Assembly: GCA_014189435.1 (NCBI GenBank)
Contig: CP050293.1
Coordinates: 4,283,001-4,347,000 of the forward strand
Reading direction: 5' to 3'
Source of the DNA: Mesorhizobium loti
Lineage (GTDB): Bacteria > Pseudomonadota > Alphaproteobacteria > Rhizobiales > Rhizobiaceae
Length of the DNA stretch: 64,000 bases
In this document: positions 1-7,426 of the stretch, in pieces
Position numbering within the stretch: position 1 is the first letter of the stretch
Layout of the letters: each line of letters begins with the position of its first letter
Program-made: the position numbers and the translations under genes
Notes under the pieces: model-generated
The model's input: the letters and a program-made list of their open reading frames with translations, nothing else
Databases searched by the model: none
Told to the model about the DNA's origin: nothing

Positions 1-492
1 TTCCTGAGAAAACGCTCCAGCCTGGTGCTGCACGCCCATCGCAACGGCTGGGACATCCTCACGCGCCACCCGGGCCTCGGCATGGACTTCAAGGTCTGGC
101 AGCAGTTCTGGCGGCTGCTCGGCGTCGACCAGTTCCAGATCAACGGCATCGCCTCGAAATACTGGGAACCGGATGACTCATTCGTCGAATCCTTCAAAGC
201 GGTGACGACACCAATCTTTTCGCCTGAGGACTGCGCCTTGCCGGTCGCCGGCTCCGGCCAGTGGGGCGGCCAGGCACCTGAGACATATGCGCGGACCGGA
301 CGCACGGTCGATCTTCTCTATCTCTGCGGCGGCGGCATCGTCAGCCACCCGGACGGGCCGGGCGCCGGCGTGCGCGCCGTGCAGCAGGCGTGGCAAGCGG
401 CGGTCGACGGCATTCCACTTGCCGACTTCGCCCTCAACCATCCCGAACTGGCGCGGTCGATCGAAAAATTCGGCGACGGCAAGGCAGCCTGA
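1..492 (+). CDS. RuBisCO-like protein, C-terminal part (5' end outside window)
   Basis: The frame is open from base 1, so only the last 163 residues are seen. They match the C-terminal barrel of the RuBisCO large-chain superfamily: 'HRNGWDILTRHP', 'QINGIASKYWEPDDSF', 'GSGQWGGQAPETY' and 'LCGGGIVSHPDGPGAG'. RuBisCO-like (form IV) proteins of this kind act on acid-sugar phosphates rather than fixing CO2. Some are OiaX, a 3-oxo-isoapionate-4-phosphate transcarboxylase/hydrolase that gives 3-phosphoglycerate and glycolate. The next gene, 4 nt downstream, is a DUF1537 kinase, the expected partner (OiaK) in that D-apionate route. Active-site loops upstream are not visible, so the assignment to OiaX rests on context and is an inference. 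Methionine-salvage RuBisCO-like enzymes are less likely given the neighbours. Confidence 0.8.
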   Translation, partial: FLRKRSSLVLHAHRNGWDILTRHPGLGMDFKVWQQFWRLLGVDQFQINGIASKYWEPDDSFVESFKAVTTPIFSPEDCALPVAGSGQWGGQAPETYARTGRTVDLLYLCGGGIVSHPDGPGAGVRAVQQAWQAAVDGIPLADFALNHPELARSIEKFGDGKAA

Positions 493-496
493 AGCC

Positions 497-1831
497 ATGC
501 AGGACCTGCTTCTCACCTATTATGGCGACGACCTGACCGGCTCGACCGATGTCATGGAGGCGCTCGAACTCGGCGGCGTGCCTACCGTGCTGTTCATGCG
601 CCAGCCGGACGCGGCCTTGCTGTCGCGCTTCGCGCATTGCCAGGCGATCGGACTGGCCGGCACCAGCCGCAGCGAGACGCCGCAATGGATGGACACGCAT
701 CTGCGCGATGCCTTCGCCTGGCTGAACACCCGGAAGGCCGCGATCTGCCATTACAAGGTCTGCTCGACCTTCGATTCCAGCCCGACGATCGGCAGCATCG
801 GCCGGGCGATCGAAATCGGCCGCTCGGTGTTCGCACAAGACAGCGTGCCGCTGCTGGTCGGCGCGCCGCAGCTCAAGCGCTACACCGCCTTCGGCCATCT
901 GTTCGCCGCCTATCGCGACCACTATTTTCGCATCGACCGCCACCCGGTGATGAGCCGCCACCCGACGACGCCGATGGATGAGTCCGATCTGCTGATCCAC
1001 CTGTCGCGGCAGACGGCGCTAAGCTCCGGACTGGTCGACCTTGCGACGCTGCAGTCCGCGTCCCGGCCAGCGGCGTTCGATCGCCTGATCGGAAACGGCA
1101 CCGCCATCGTGCTCATCGATGTCGACAATCTGGACACGCAGGCTCTGGCCGGCAAGGAGCTGTGGCGCGTCCGCAAGCCTGGCGGTTCCTTTGTCGTCGG
1201 CTCGTCCGGGGTCGAGTATGCGTTGCTGGCCGAATGGGCGTCGAATGGCATCGTCAGCGCCGGACCAGGCTTCACGCCGCCGGGGGCTGCCGAGCGGATA
1301 GCCGTCGTTTCGGGCAGTTGCTCGCCAACCACCGAACGACAGATCCGGCATGCCCTGACCGATGGTTTCGACGGCATCGAGGTCGATCCGGTCGAGCTGG
1401 TTTCGCAGGCCTCACAGCAAGCGATCGCGCGCGCAATGGCAAGCGGCCGCGCCAGTCTGCAAGCCGGGCGCAGCGTCATCCTCTACACCGCGCTTGGTCC
1501 CACTGCCGACAGGGGCGCCGAAATCGACCGGCAGGAAGGCGCGCGCCACAAGCTTGGCCGCGGCCTAGGAGAAATCCTTCGAGCGCTGACGATCGAACAG
1601 AGCCTGCGGCGCGTGGTCATTGCCGGCGGCGACACGTCGAGCCACGCACTCGGCGAGATGGGTGTCGATGCCCTGACAATTCGCATGCCGCTGCCCGCTT
1701 CGCCGGGCTCGCCGCTTTGCGTTGCCCATTCGCGCCTCAAGGCGATCGACGGGCTGGAGGTTGCGCTCAAGGGCGGCCAGGTCGGAACCGATCGCTATTT
1801 CTCAGCCATCCGCGATGGCCTCGGCGGTTGA
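497..1831 (+). CDS. Four-carbon acid-sugar kinase, DUF1537 family (OiaK-like)
   Basis: A 444-residue protein starting at ATG 497, 4 nt after the RuBisCO-like gene, so the two are surely cotranscribed. The N-terminus 'TYYGDDLTGSTDVME' is the signature of the DUF1537/OtnK sugar-acid kinases. 'VVSGSCSPTTERQIRHAL' and 'VIAGGDTSSHALGEMG' near the C-terminus are the nucleotide-binding segments of the C-terminal domain. Known members phosphorylate erythronate, threonate, or 3-oxo-isoapionate (OiaK). With a RuBisCO-like protein immediately upstream, 3-oxo-isoapionate 4-kinase is the best guess. The frame stays open upstream of ATG 497, but that extension overlaps the preceding gene and carries no family similarity. 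The family call is firm; the substrate is inferred. Confidence 0.85.
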   Translation: MQDLLLTYYGDDLTGSTDVMEALELGGVPTVLFMRQPDAALLSRFAHCQAIGLAGTSRSETPQWMDTHLRDAFAWLNTRKAAICHYKVCSTFDSSPTIGSIGRAIEIGRSVFAQDSVPLLVGAPQLKRYTAFGHLFAAYRDHYFRIDRHPVMSRHPTTPMDESDLLIHLSRQTALSSGLVDLATLQSASRPAAFDRLIGNGTAIVLIDVDNLDTQALAGKELWRVRKPGGSFVVGSSGVEYALLAEWASNGIVSAGPGFTPPGAAERIAVVSGSCSPTTERQIRHALTDGFDGIEVDPVELVSQASQQAIARAMASGRASLQAGRSVILYTALGPTADRGAEIDRQEGARHKLGRGLGEILRALTIEQSLRRVVIAGGDTSSHALGEMGVDALTIRMPLPASPGSPLCVAHSRLKAIDGLEVALKGGQVGTDRYFSAIRDGLGG

Positions 1832-1920
1832 AACAGCCAGTGCCTGCGTCCGGGTGCTGGCCAGCGGGAACACCTCAACGCGCGAAATACGCCTTGCTGG
1901 GTGGAAATCCCGGTAACACC

Positions 1921-1943
1921 CGGTATTATCTGCGAAAATACCG
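1921..1943. promoter_or_regulatory. Inverted repeat upstream of dhaK-like gene
   Basis: CGGTATT (1921-1927) and AATACCG (1937-1943) form a perfect 7-bp inverted repeat with a 9-nt spacer. It lies in the 130-nt gap between the DUF1537 kinase and the dhaK-like gene, about 20 nt before the GTG start. It could be an operator or an mRNA hairpin; position is the only support. Confidence 0.35.
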
Positions 1944-1961
1944 AAATCGGGAGGATGCCGG

Positions 1962-2969
1962 GTGCAGACCAAGAAGATCATCAACGACGGCAACCGCGCC
2001 GTCGACGAGATGCTGGAAGGCATTCTCGCCGCGCATCCCCGCCATCTCAAAAGTGTGGACGGCAGTCCACGCTCGATCATCGCCCGCGACGGACCGCGCC
2101 AGGGCAAGGTGGGCCTCGTGATTGGCGGCGGCTCGGGCCATGAGCCGAGCTTTCTCGGCTTCGTCGGCAAGGGGTTGGCTGACGCGGCGGCCATCGGCAA
2201 TGTCTTTGCCTCGCCGCCGCCAGACCCGATCCTCGAATGCGCCAAGGCAGTCAGCGGCGGCGCCGGCGTGCTGTTCATGTACGGCAACTATGCGGGCGAC
2301 GTGATGAATTTCGACATGGCCGCCGAGATGGCAGCGATGGACGACATCGAGGTGCGCACGGTGCTGAGCACCGACGACGTCGCCTCGGCACCTCGCGACC
2401 AGCGGCAGAAGAGGCGTGGCGTTGCCGGCAATTTCTTCATCTTCAAGGCGGCGGGTGCTGCCTGCGACCGGATGCTGTCCTTCGACGAATGCGAGCGTAT
2501 CGCAGGCAAGGCCAACGACCACACTTTCACCATGGGCGTGGCGCTGTCGCCCTGCTCGCTGCCGCAGACCCGCCGGCCGAATTTCGAGATCGGGCCGGAC
2601 GAGATGGAGATCGGCATGGGCATCCATGGCGAGCCCGGCATCGCGCGCGAAAAATTGAAAACAGCCGATGAGATCACCGACGAGATGCTGGACAGGATCC
2701 TCGGCGAGATGGCGCCGACGCGCGGCGACAAGGTCGCGGTGCTCGTCAACTCGTTGGGCTCGACGCCACTGATGGAACTCTACATCATGAACCGGCGCGT
2801 GAAGCAGAGGCTCGATGACATCGGTGTGTCCATCCACGCAAGCTGGGTCGGCAATTACTGCACCTCGCTCGAAATGGCGGGCGCCTCGATCACGCTGCAC
2901 CAACTCGACGGCGAGTTGCAGACGATGCTGGATCACCCTTGCGACTGCGCCATGTTTCGCGCCGGCTGA
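1962..2969 (+). CDS. dhaK: DhaK-family ketose kinase subunit (dihydroxyacetone or erythrulose kinase)
   Basis: A 335-residue protein of the DAK1 family. It has the substrate-domain signatures 'GGGSGHEPSFLGFVGKG' and 'MYGNYAGDVMNFDMA', plus 'GMGIHGEPG', whose His forms the hemiaminal with the ketose carbonyl in DhaK. The start is taken as GTG 1962 because GGGAGG lies about 8 nt upstream and the N-terminus fits the family. dhaL follows after 27 nt. No DhaM phosphotransferase is visible, so the pair may use ATP directly. Other DAK-family kinases act on L- or D-erythrulose (LerK, DerK). The acid-sugar genes upstream and tetrulose-phosphate isomerases opposite make L-erythrulose a reasonable alternative substrate. 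The family is certain; the substrate is open. Confidence 0.88.
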   Translation: MQTKKIINDGNRAVDEMLEGILAAHPRHLKSVDGSPRSIIARDGPRQGKVGLVIGGGSGHEPSFLGFVGKGLADAAAIGNVFASPPPDPILECAKAVSGGAGVLFMYGNYAGDVMNFDMAAEMAAMDDIEVRTVLSTDDVASAPRDQRQKRRGVAGNFFIFKAAGAACDRMLSFDECERIAGKANDHTFTMGVALSPCSLPQTRRPNFEIGPDEMEIGMGIHGEPGIAREKLKTADEITDEMLDRILGEMAPTRGDKVAVLVNSLGSTPLMELYIMNRRVKQRLDDIGVSIHASWVGNYCTSLEMAGASITLHQLDGELQTMLDHPCDCAMFRAG

Positions 2970-2996
2970 ACCTGCACCTCGTCAAGGGACAATAGC

Positions 2997-3638
2997 ATGA
3001 CGACAATCGACACCGCCCGCCTTGTTGCGATGTTCGCAAGGATCGCAACCGCCATGTCAGCCGACAGAGACCGGCTTTGCGCGCTTGACGGGGTAATCGG
3101 CGATGCCGACCACGGCATTGCGATGGAACTTGGATTTTCCGCGGCACGCGATGCGGTAGCCGCACTCGATGTCGGGGCGACCGATCCGACCACCTTGCTG
3201 AACACCGCCGCAAAGTCGTTCCTGAATGCGGTTGGTGCCTCCTCGGGTCCACTCTATGCGACCGCGCTCATGCGCGGCGCCGCCGCCGTCAAGGGCAAGA
3301 CAACGCTCGACGACGCGGACGTGGTCGCCCTGTTCCAGGCCATGGCCAAGGGCATTCAAGATCGCGGCAAGGCTGAGCCAGGCGAGAAAACCATGATCGA
3401 TGCATGGGCGCCGGCAGCGCAAGCGGCGGGCGAAGCGCTGGCCTCCGGCAAGGATCTGGCGGGCAGTCTCGAGGCCGCAGCGCAGGCGGCAAAAGCAGGT
3501 GCGGAAGCGACCAAGGCGATGGTCGCCACCAAGGGCCGGGCCTCACGCCTCGGCGAACGCTCGCTTGGCCATATGGATCCAGGCGCCGCGTCCGCCGTCA
3601 CCGTGATCGAGGCGTTGCGGGCCGCCCTGACCGACTGA
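2997..3638 (+). CDS. dhaL: DhaL-family ADP/ATP-binding kinase subunit
   Basis: A 213-residue DAK2-domain protein, the nucleotide-binding partner of the DhaK-like protein just upstream. 'GVIGDADHGIAM' carries the conserved aspartates that bind Mg-nucleotide in DhaL. 'GASSGPLYATALM' and 'GRASRLGERSLGHMDPGA' are further family motifs. The length is usual for a separate DhaL (about 210). In Enterobacteria DhaL holds ADP that is recharged by DhaM; no DhaM is seen here, so ATP exchange is possible. The gene ends 35 nt from the convergent eryI stop, and no strong terminator hairpin is obvious in that gap. Confidence 0.9.
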   Translation: MTTIDTARLVAMFARIATAMSADRDRLCALDGVIGDADHGIAMELGFSAARDAVAALDVGATDPTTLLNTAAKSFLNAVGASSGPLYATALMRGAAAVKGKTTLDDADVVALFQAMAKGIQDRGKAEPGEKTMIDAWAPAAQAAGEALASGKDLAGSLEAAAQAAKAGAEATKAMVATKGRASRLGERSLGHMDPGAASAVTVIEALRAALTD

Positions 3639-3673
3639 TCAGCAGCGGACCCTCATCTTTCGGCGGTTGCCTT

Positions 3674-4111
3674 TCAGCGCTTGGCGTCGAGCTTGTCGAC
3701 AGCCTGCACGTTTGCGGCAGACGGGCCATTCGGATCGAACTCCGAGGCCAGCCACGCGTCGGCGATCGATTTCGCCAGTTCGGGACCGATGACGCGGGCG
3801 CCCATGGTGATGATCTGGGCGTTGTTGGACTTGGCGGCGCGCTCTGCGGAATAGGTATCGTGGGTCAATGCGGCGCGAATGCCCGGCACCTTGTTGGCGG
3901 AGATGCTGACGCCGATGCCGGTGCCGCAAAACAGGATGGCCCGGTCGTAGTTGCCGTCGAGAATTTCGTGGCCGACCGCGGCGGCGATATCGGCGTAGAA
4001 CCCGGCCTGGCTGAGGTCGACGACCTGCAGCTCCGGCTTCGTGGCGAGATGCTTGGCGATGACATCGAGCAGCGGCTTGCCGGCACTGTCGGCTCCGAGT
4101 GCGATCTTCAT
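3674..4111 (-). CDS. eryI: D-erythrose-4-phosphate isomerase (RpiB family)
   Basis: A 145-residue RpiB/LacAB-family isomerase: '[12 protein letters not shown]' at the N-terminus, '[14 protein letters not shown]' with the catalytic Cys, and '[22 protein letters not shown]'-type helices (quoted in part). It is the last gene of the ery operon. In Brucella the equivalent protein (EryI, earlier RpiB2) converts D-erythrulose 4-phosphate to D-erythrose 4-phosphate, the final step that feeds the pentose phosphate pathway. The short gap to eryH (34 nt) and the order eryC-eryH-eryI support that role over a housekeeping ribose-5-phosphate isomerase. Confidence 0.88.
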   Translation of the reverse strand: MKIALGADSAGKPLLDVIAKHLATKPELQVVDLSQAGFYADIAAAVGHEILDGNYDRAILFCGTGIGVSISANKVPGIRAALTHDTYSAERAAKSNNAQIITMGARVIGPELAKSIADAWLASEFDPNGPSAANVQAVDKLDAKR

Positions 4112-4145
4112 GATGATGAACTCCTTTTCTTTCGTCTTTTAGCGG

Positions 4146-4913
4146 TCAGCGCGCGATGGCGGCCGATGCCTTTTTCAGAATGTCGATATAGCCTTCCGCT
4201 TGCCACGCCGAGCGGCCGATGAACAGGCCGTCGATATGCGGCTGGGCGATGAGTTCGGCTGCGTTGCCGGGATTGACGCTGCCGCCGTAAAGCACAGGCG
4301 GGGCAGCCGGCAGCCGATCGGCGGCAACCTGCTTGATCAGCGCCTGCTGCTTGTCGGCATAGTCGGCGCTTGCCGGAATGCCCTTCTCGCCGATTGCCCA
4401 GACGGGCTCGTAGGCAAAGAGGATTTCCGCCTTCAGCTGTTCGCCGCTGAGCTCTTGCAGCGCGCCGAGAACCTGTGCCGTCAACACCGCCTCGGCGCGG
4501 CCGGATTCACGCTCAGCCAGCGTCTCGCCGACGCAGATCAGCGGCACGAAACCGTGCCTGACCGCAGCCGCCGTCTTCAGTCCCACAGTCGCATCCGTTT
4601 CGCCGAAATGCTCGCGGCGCTCGCTGTGGCCGAGCTCGATTACATCCAGCCCACAGTCTTTCAACATCACCGGCGAAATCTCTCCCGTCCAGGCGCCCGC
4701 ATCGGCCCAATGCATGTTCTGGGCGCCGACCTTCACGCGGGTGTTGGCCAGTACCGCCTTGACCTGGCGCGCTGCGGTGAACGGCGGAATGACGAAAGGT
4801 TGTATCGTCGGATCGAAGTCAGGCACGAAGGCCGCCAGCGCATCGGCGAACTGCAACGCCTCGGCAAGCGTCTTGTTCATCTTCCAGCTCGTGCCGACCC
4901 AATATGGGGCCAT
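4146..4913 (-). CDS. eryH: Tetrulose-phosphate isomerase (TpiA family)
   Basis: A 255-residue triosephosphate-isomerase-like protein. It keeps the TPI catalytic set: Lys in 'SWKMN', His in 'ELGHSERREHFGE', Glu in 'AYEPVWAIG', and the phosphate loop 'YGGSVNPGN'. The usual 'NWKMN' is 'SWKMN' here, so the active-site Asn next to the Lys is replaced. In Brucella, TpiA2 (EryH) interconverts D-3-tetrulose 4-phosphate (the same compound as L-erythrulose 1-phosphate) and D-erythrulose 4-phosphate. It lies between eryC and eryI, as expected for that pathway. An ordinary glycolytic TPI is less likely given the operon. Confidence 0.87.
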   Translation of the reverse strand: MAPYWVGTSWKMNKTLAEALQFADALAAFVPDFDPTIQPFVIPPFTAARQVKAVLANTRVKVGAQNMHWADAGAWTGEISPVMLKDCGLDVIELGHSERREHFGETDATVGLKTAAAVRHGFVPLICVGETLAERESGRAEAVLTAQVLGALQELSGEQLKAEILFAYEPVWAIGEKGIPASADYADKQQALIKQVAADRLPAAPPVLYGGSVNPGNAAELIAQPHIDGLFIGRSAWQAEGYIDILKKASAAIAR

Positions 4914-4970
4914 TCTTTTTCTCCTTCGATCCTTTTGCGGCCGAAGCCGGCTTTCGGGCGACGTATCCGC

Positions 4971-5909
4971 TCAGGCTCGAGGCTTGAGACTGTCGCGGCC
5001 ACTGTCGATATGAGGCGCCCAGAAATCCACCGACTCGCGGATCATCTCGATAACCTGATGATCCACCGGTTCCCTCTCCCTGAAGGAAAGTTCAAGGCAA
5101 ATTTCATTGTCGGTTCCGCCACCTTGCCGAACCGCATCCAGCAGCTTTTGCGGAAGTATGCGGCCGTCCTTGTTGTAGGCGGCCGTGAACGGCCAGTGGC
5201 CGCCCTTGTTCATGGATGACTGCTTGATATGGATGATCGGCGACTGCAATGGAAACGCCTTCGCCCAGGCATAGGGGTCGGTGTCGGCGGGATCGGGCGA
5301 GGTGACATCGCCATGGTCGATATCCACCATCATCTTCATCGGGATGGGCAGCTTCGCCGCGTCGATGGCGCCTTGCAGCGTGATGCAGCTTTCGATCGTG
5401 TGGCCGAACTCGCGGCCGACCGACATCGGCTCCCAGAACAGGTAGGTCAGGCCCGCCGCCTTGGCGTGCTCGGCCACCTCGCGCCAGCATTCGAGCGCGA
5501 TGTCGAGTAATGCCGCCCGCCGTTGCGGATCGTCAAAGTCCTTGTAGGTGAAGATGGCGAACTGCGTGCCCATGCCGGACGCGCCGAGCTCGGCGGAAAT
5601 GTCGGCGAAGGTTTTGAACCAGTCGACATAGTAGCGCCGGACATCCGCGTCCGGGTGGCCGAAATGGTTGAGCCGGCCATAGGGTCCGGTCATGCCGGAG
5701 GTGATCCGCACGCCGGTCCGCGCCAGTGCCCTGTTGAACAGGCGCAGGAACTTGGCAATCGTCGCCGCCGGCCAGCCCGGATTGACGAATTCATGCGTCA
5801 GCTGCACGTCGCGGATGCCGATGCCATAGGCGATCGCGTCGATCAAATCGTCTGGATCGGCGAAGCGATTGACCAGTGGATTGGTGTTGAGGGAAAGCGT
5901 GAAGGCCAT
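4971..5909 (-). CDS. eryC: Tetrulose-4-phosphate racemase (xylose-isomerase-like TIM barrel)
   Basis: A 312-residue protein of the sugar phosphate isomerase/epimerase (AP endonuclease 2-like) fold. 'RITSGMTGPYGRLNHFGHP', 'MMVDIDHGDVTSP' and 'CLELSFREREP' contain the acidic and His residues that normally bind a divalent metal in this superfamily. Its start codon shares one base with the eryB stop (TGATG), indicating translational coupling. EryC was once called a dehydrogenase; in Brucella it racemises L-3-tetrulose 4-phosphate to the D form. It follows eryB in the operon exactly where that reaction belongs. Confidence 0.88.
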   Translation of the reverse strand: MAFTLSLNTNPLVNRFADPDDLIDAIAYGIGIRDVQLTHEFVNPGWPAATIAKFLRLFNRALARTGVRITSGMTGPYGRLNHFGHPDADVRRYYVDWFKTFADISAELGASGMGTQFAIFTYKDFDDPQRRAALLDIALECWREVAEHAKAAGLTYLFWEPMSVGREFGHTIESCITLQGAIDAAKLPIPMKMMVDIDHGDVTSPDPADTDPYAWAKAFPLQSPIIHIKQSSMNKGGHWPFTAAYNKDGRILPQKLLDAVRQGGGTDNEICLELSFREREPVDHQVIEMIRESVDFWAPHIDSGRDSLKPRA

Positions 5910-7426
5910 CAGTCTGCCGTCGCCAAGATGTTACTGAACCAGTCTTCGAATGCCTGCCGCTCGGCTGCGTTGATATGCAGGCCATGTTTGGTGCGGCGTT
6001 CCAGGATATCGGCTGATGTGCCGGCCCATTCGGTCTCGACCAGGAACCTTGCCTCCCGTTCATACAGATCGGGCCCGAAGCGGCGACCGAGGTCCGCTTC
6101 GCCATGCGCGCCGGCGAGCAATTGTTTGGCGCGGGTGCCATAGGTTCGCGCGTAATGCTTCACCAGCGACGGGCTGAGCCATGAAAACTCGGAATGCAGA
6201 TCGCTCAGGAACTGCTCGAAATCCGCATTGGGCAGGTCGCCCCCCGGCAAGGGAATTTTGGCCGTCCAGGCTTTCTTCATCGCCGGAAAGAACGGCTGGA
6301 TCTTTTCCAGCGCATGTTCGGACAGCTTGCGGAAGGTGGTGATCTTGCCGCCGAACACCGAAAGCAGCGGCGCGTTGCCATTGGAGGCGTCGAGTTCGAA
6401 AATATAGTCGCGCGTCACCGCGCTTGGATTGTCGGCATTGTCGTCATAGAGCGGGCGCACGCCCGAGAAACTATAGACCACGTCCTGTGGCGTCAGCTGT
6501 CGCTTGAAATAGCGATTGACCACCTTGATCAGATAATCGACTTCGCTTGCCTCGGCGGCCACTTCCTCGGGCCTGCCTTCGTAGGGAATGTCGGTCGTGC
6601 CGATCAGCGCCAGATCGTTCTCATAGGGATTGACGAAGATCACCCGCTTGTCGTTGTTCTGAATGAGATAGGCCTGCCGCCCCTCCCAGAATTTGGGCAC
6701 GACGATATGGCTGCCTTTCACCAGGCGAACATTGCGCGTCGAATTCTGCCCGGCAACGCGGCTGACAATGTCGTTGACCCAAGGTCCTGCCGCATTGACC
6801 AGCGCCCGCGCGCGGACCTTCGTCATCGCACCCGTGCGGCCGTCCTGCATGTCGATCGACCATAGGCCGTCTTCGCGGCGCGCCGCGACACAAGCCGTGC
6901 GCGTGAGCACCCTGGCGCCGCGCTGCTTGGCGTCCAGCGCGTTGAGCAGCACCAGTCGCGCATCGTCGACCCAGCAGTCGGAGTATTCGAAACCACGCCT
7001 GAACTCGTCCTTGATCGGCGCGCCTTCCGGTGCTGTCCTCAGGTTCAGCGTTCTTGTCCCCGGCAGGCGTTTACGGCCGCCAAGATGGTCGTAGAGAAAC
7101 AGGCCGAGCCGGACCAGCCATGCCGGCCTGTCCTGCGGGCTGTGCGGAAGAACGAAGCGCATCGGCCAGATGATGTGCGGCGCCGCCTCGAGCAGCACCT
7201 CGCGTTCGATCAACGCTTCGCGAACCAACCGGAATTCGTAATATTCGAGGTAGCGCAAGCCGCCATGCACCAGCTTGCCGGAGCGCGAACTGGTGCCTTG
7301 GGCGAGATCGTCCTTTTCGCACAGGATGACGGACAGCCCGCGCCCTGCCGCGTCACGCGCTATGCCGGCCCCATTGACGCCGCCACCGATCACGAAGAGA
7401 TCGACGACATCTGTTGTATTGCTCAA
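5909..7426 (-). CDS. eryB: Erythritol-4-phosphate dehydrogenase (FAD, GlpD-like)
   Basis: A 505-residue FAD-dependent dehydrogenase of the glycerol-3-phosphate dehydrogenase family, oxidising L-erythritol 4-phosphate to L-3-tetrulose 4-phosphate. The dinucleotide fold 'VIGGGVNGAGIARDAAGRG' is close to the N-terminus, followed by 'GTSSRSGKLVHGGLRYLE' and later 'NAAGPWVNDI' and 'VFGGKITTFRKL', all typical of GlpD. I place the start at TTG 7426. AGGAG lies 7 nt upstream, and the TTGA overlap with the eryA stop matches the coupling seen through the operon. Starting further upstream would add a tail without similarity. It is a membrane-associated quinone-linked enzyme by family. Confidence 0.9.
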   Translation of the reverse strand: MSNTTDVVDLFVIGGGVNGAGIARDAAGRGLSVILCEKDDLAQGTSSRSGKLVHGGLRYLEYYEFRLVREALIEREVLLEAAPHIIWPMRFVLPHSPQDRPAWLVRLGLFLYDHLGGRKRLPGTRTLNLRTAPEGAPIKDEFRRGFEYSDCWVDDARLVLLNALDAKQRGARVLTRTACVAARREDGLWSIDMQDGRTGAMTKVRARALVNAAGPWVNDIVSRVAGQNSTRNVRLVKGSHIVVPKFWEGRQAYLIQNNDKRVIFVNPYENDLALIGTTDIPYEGRPEEVAAEASEVDYLIKVVNRYFKRQLTPQDVVYSFSGVRPLYDDNADNPSAVTRDYIFELDASNGNAPLLSVFGGKITTFRKLSEHALEKIQPFFPAMKKAWTAKIPLPGGDLPNADFEQFLSDLHSEFSWLSPSLVKHYARTYGTRAKQLLAGAHGEADLGRRFGPDLYEREARFLVETEWAGTSADILERRTKHGLHINAAERQAFEDWFSNILATAD

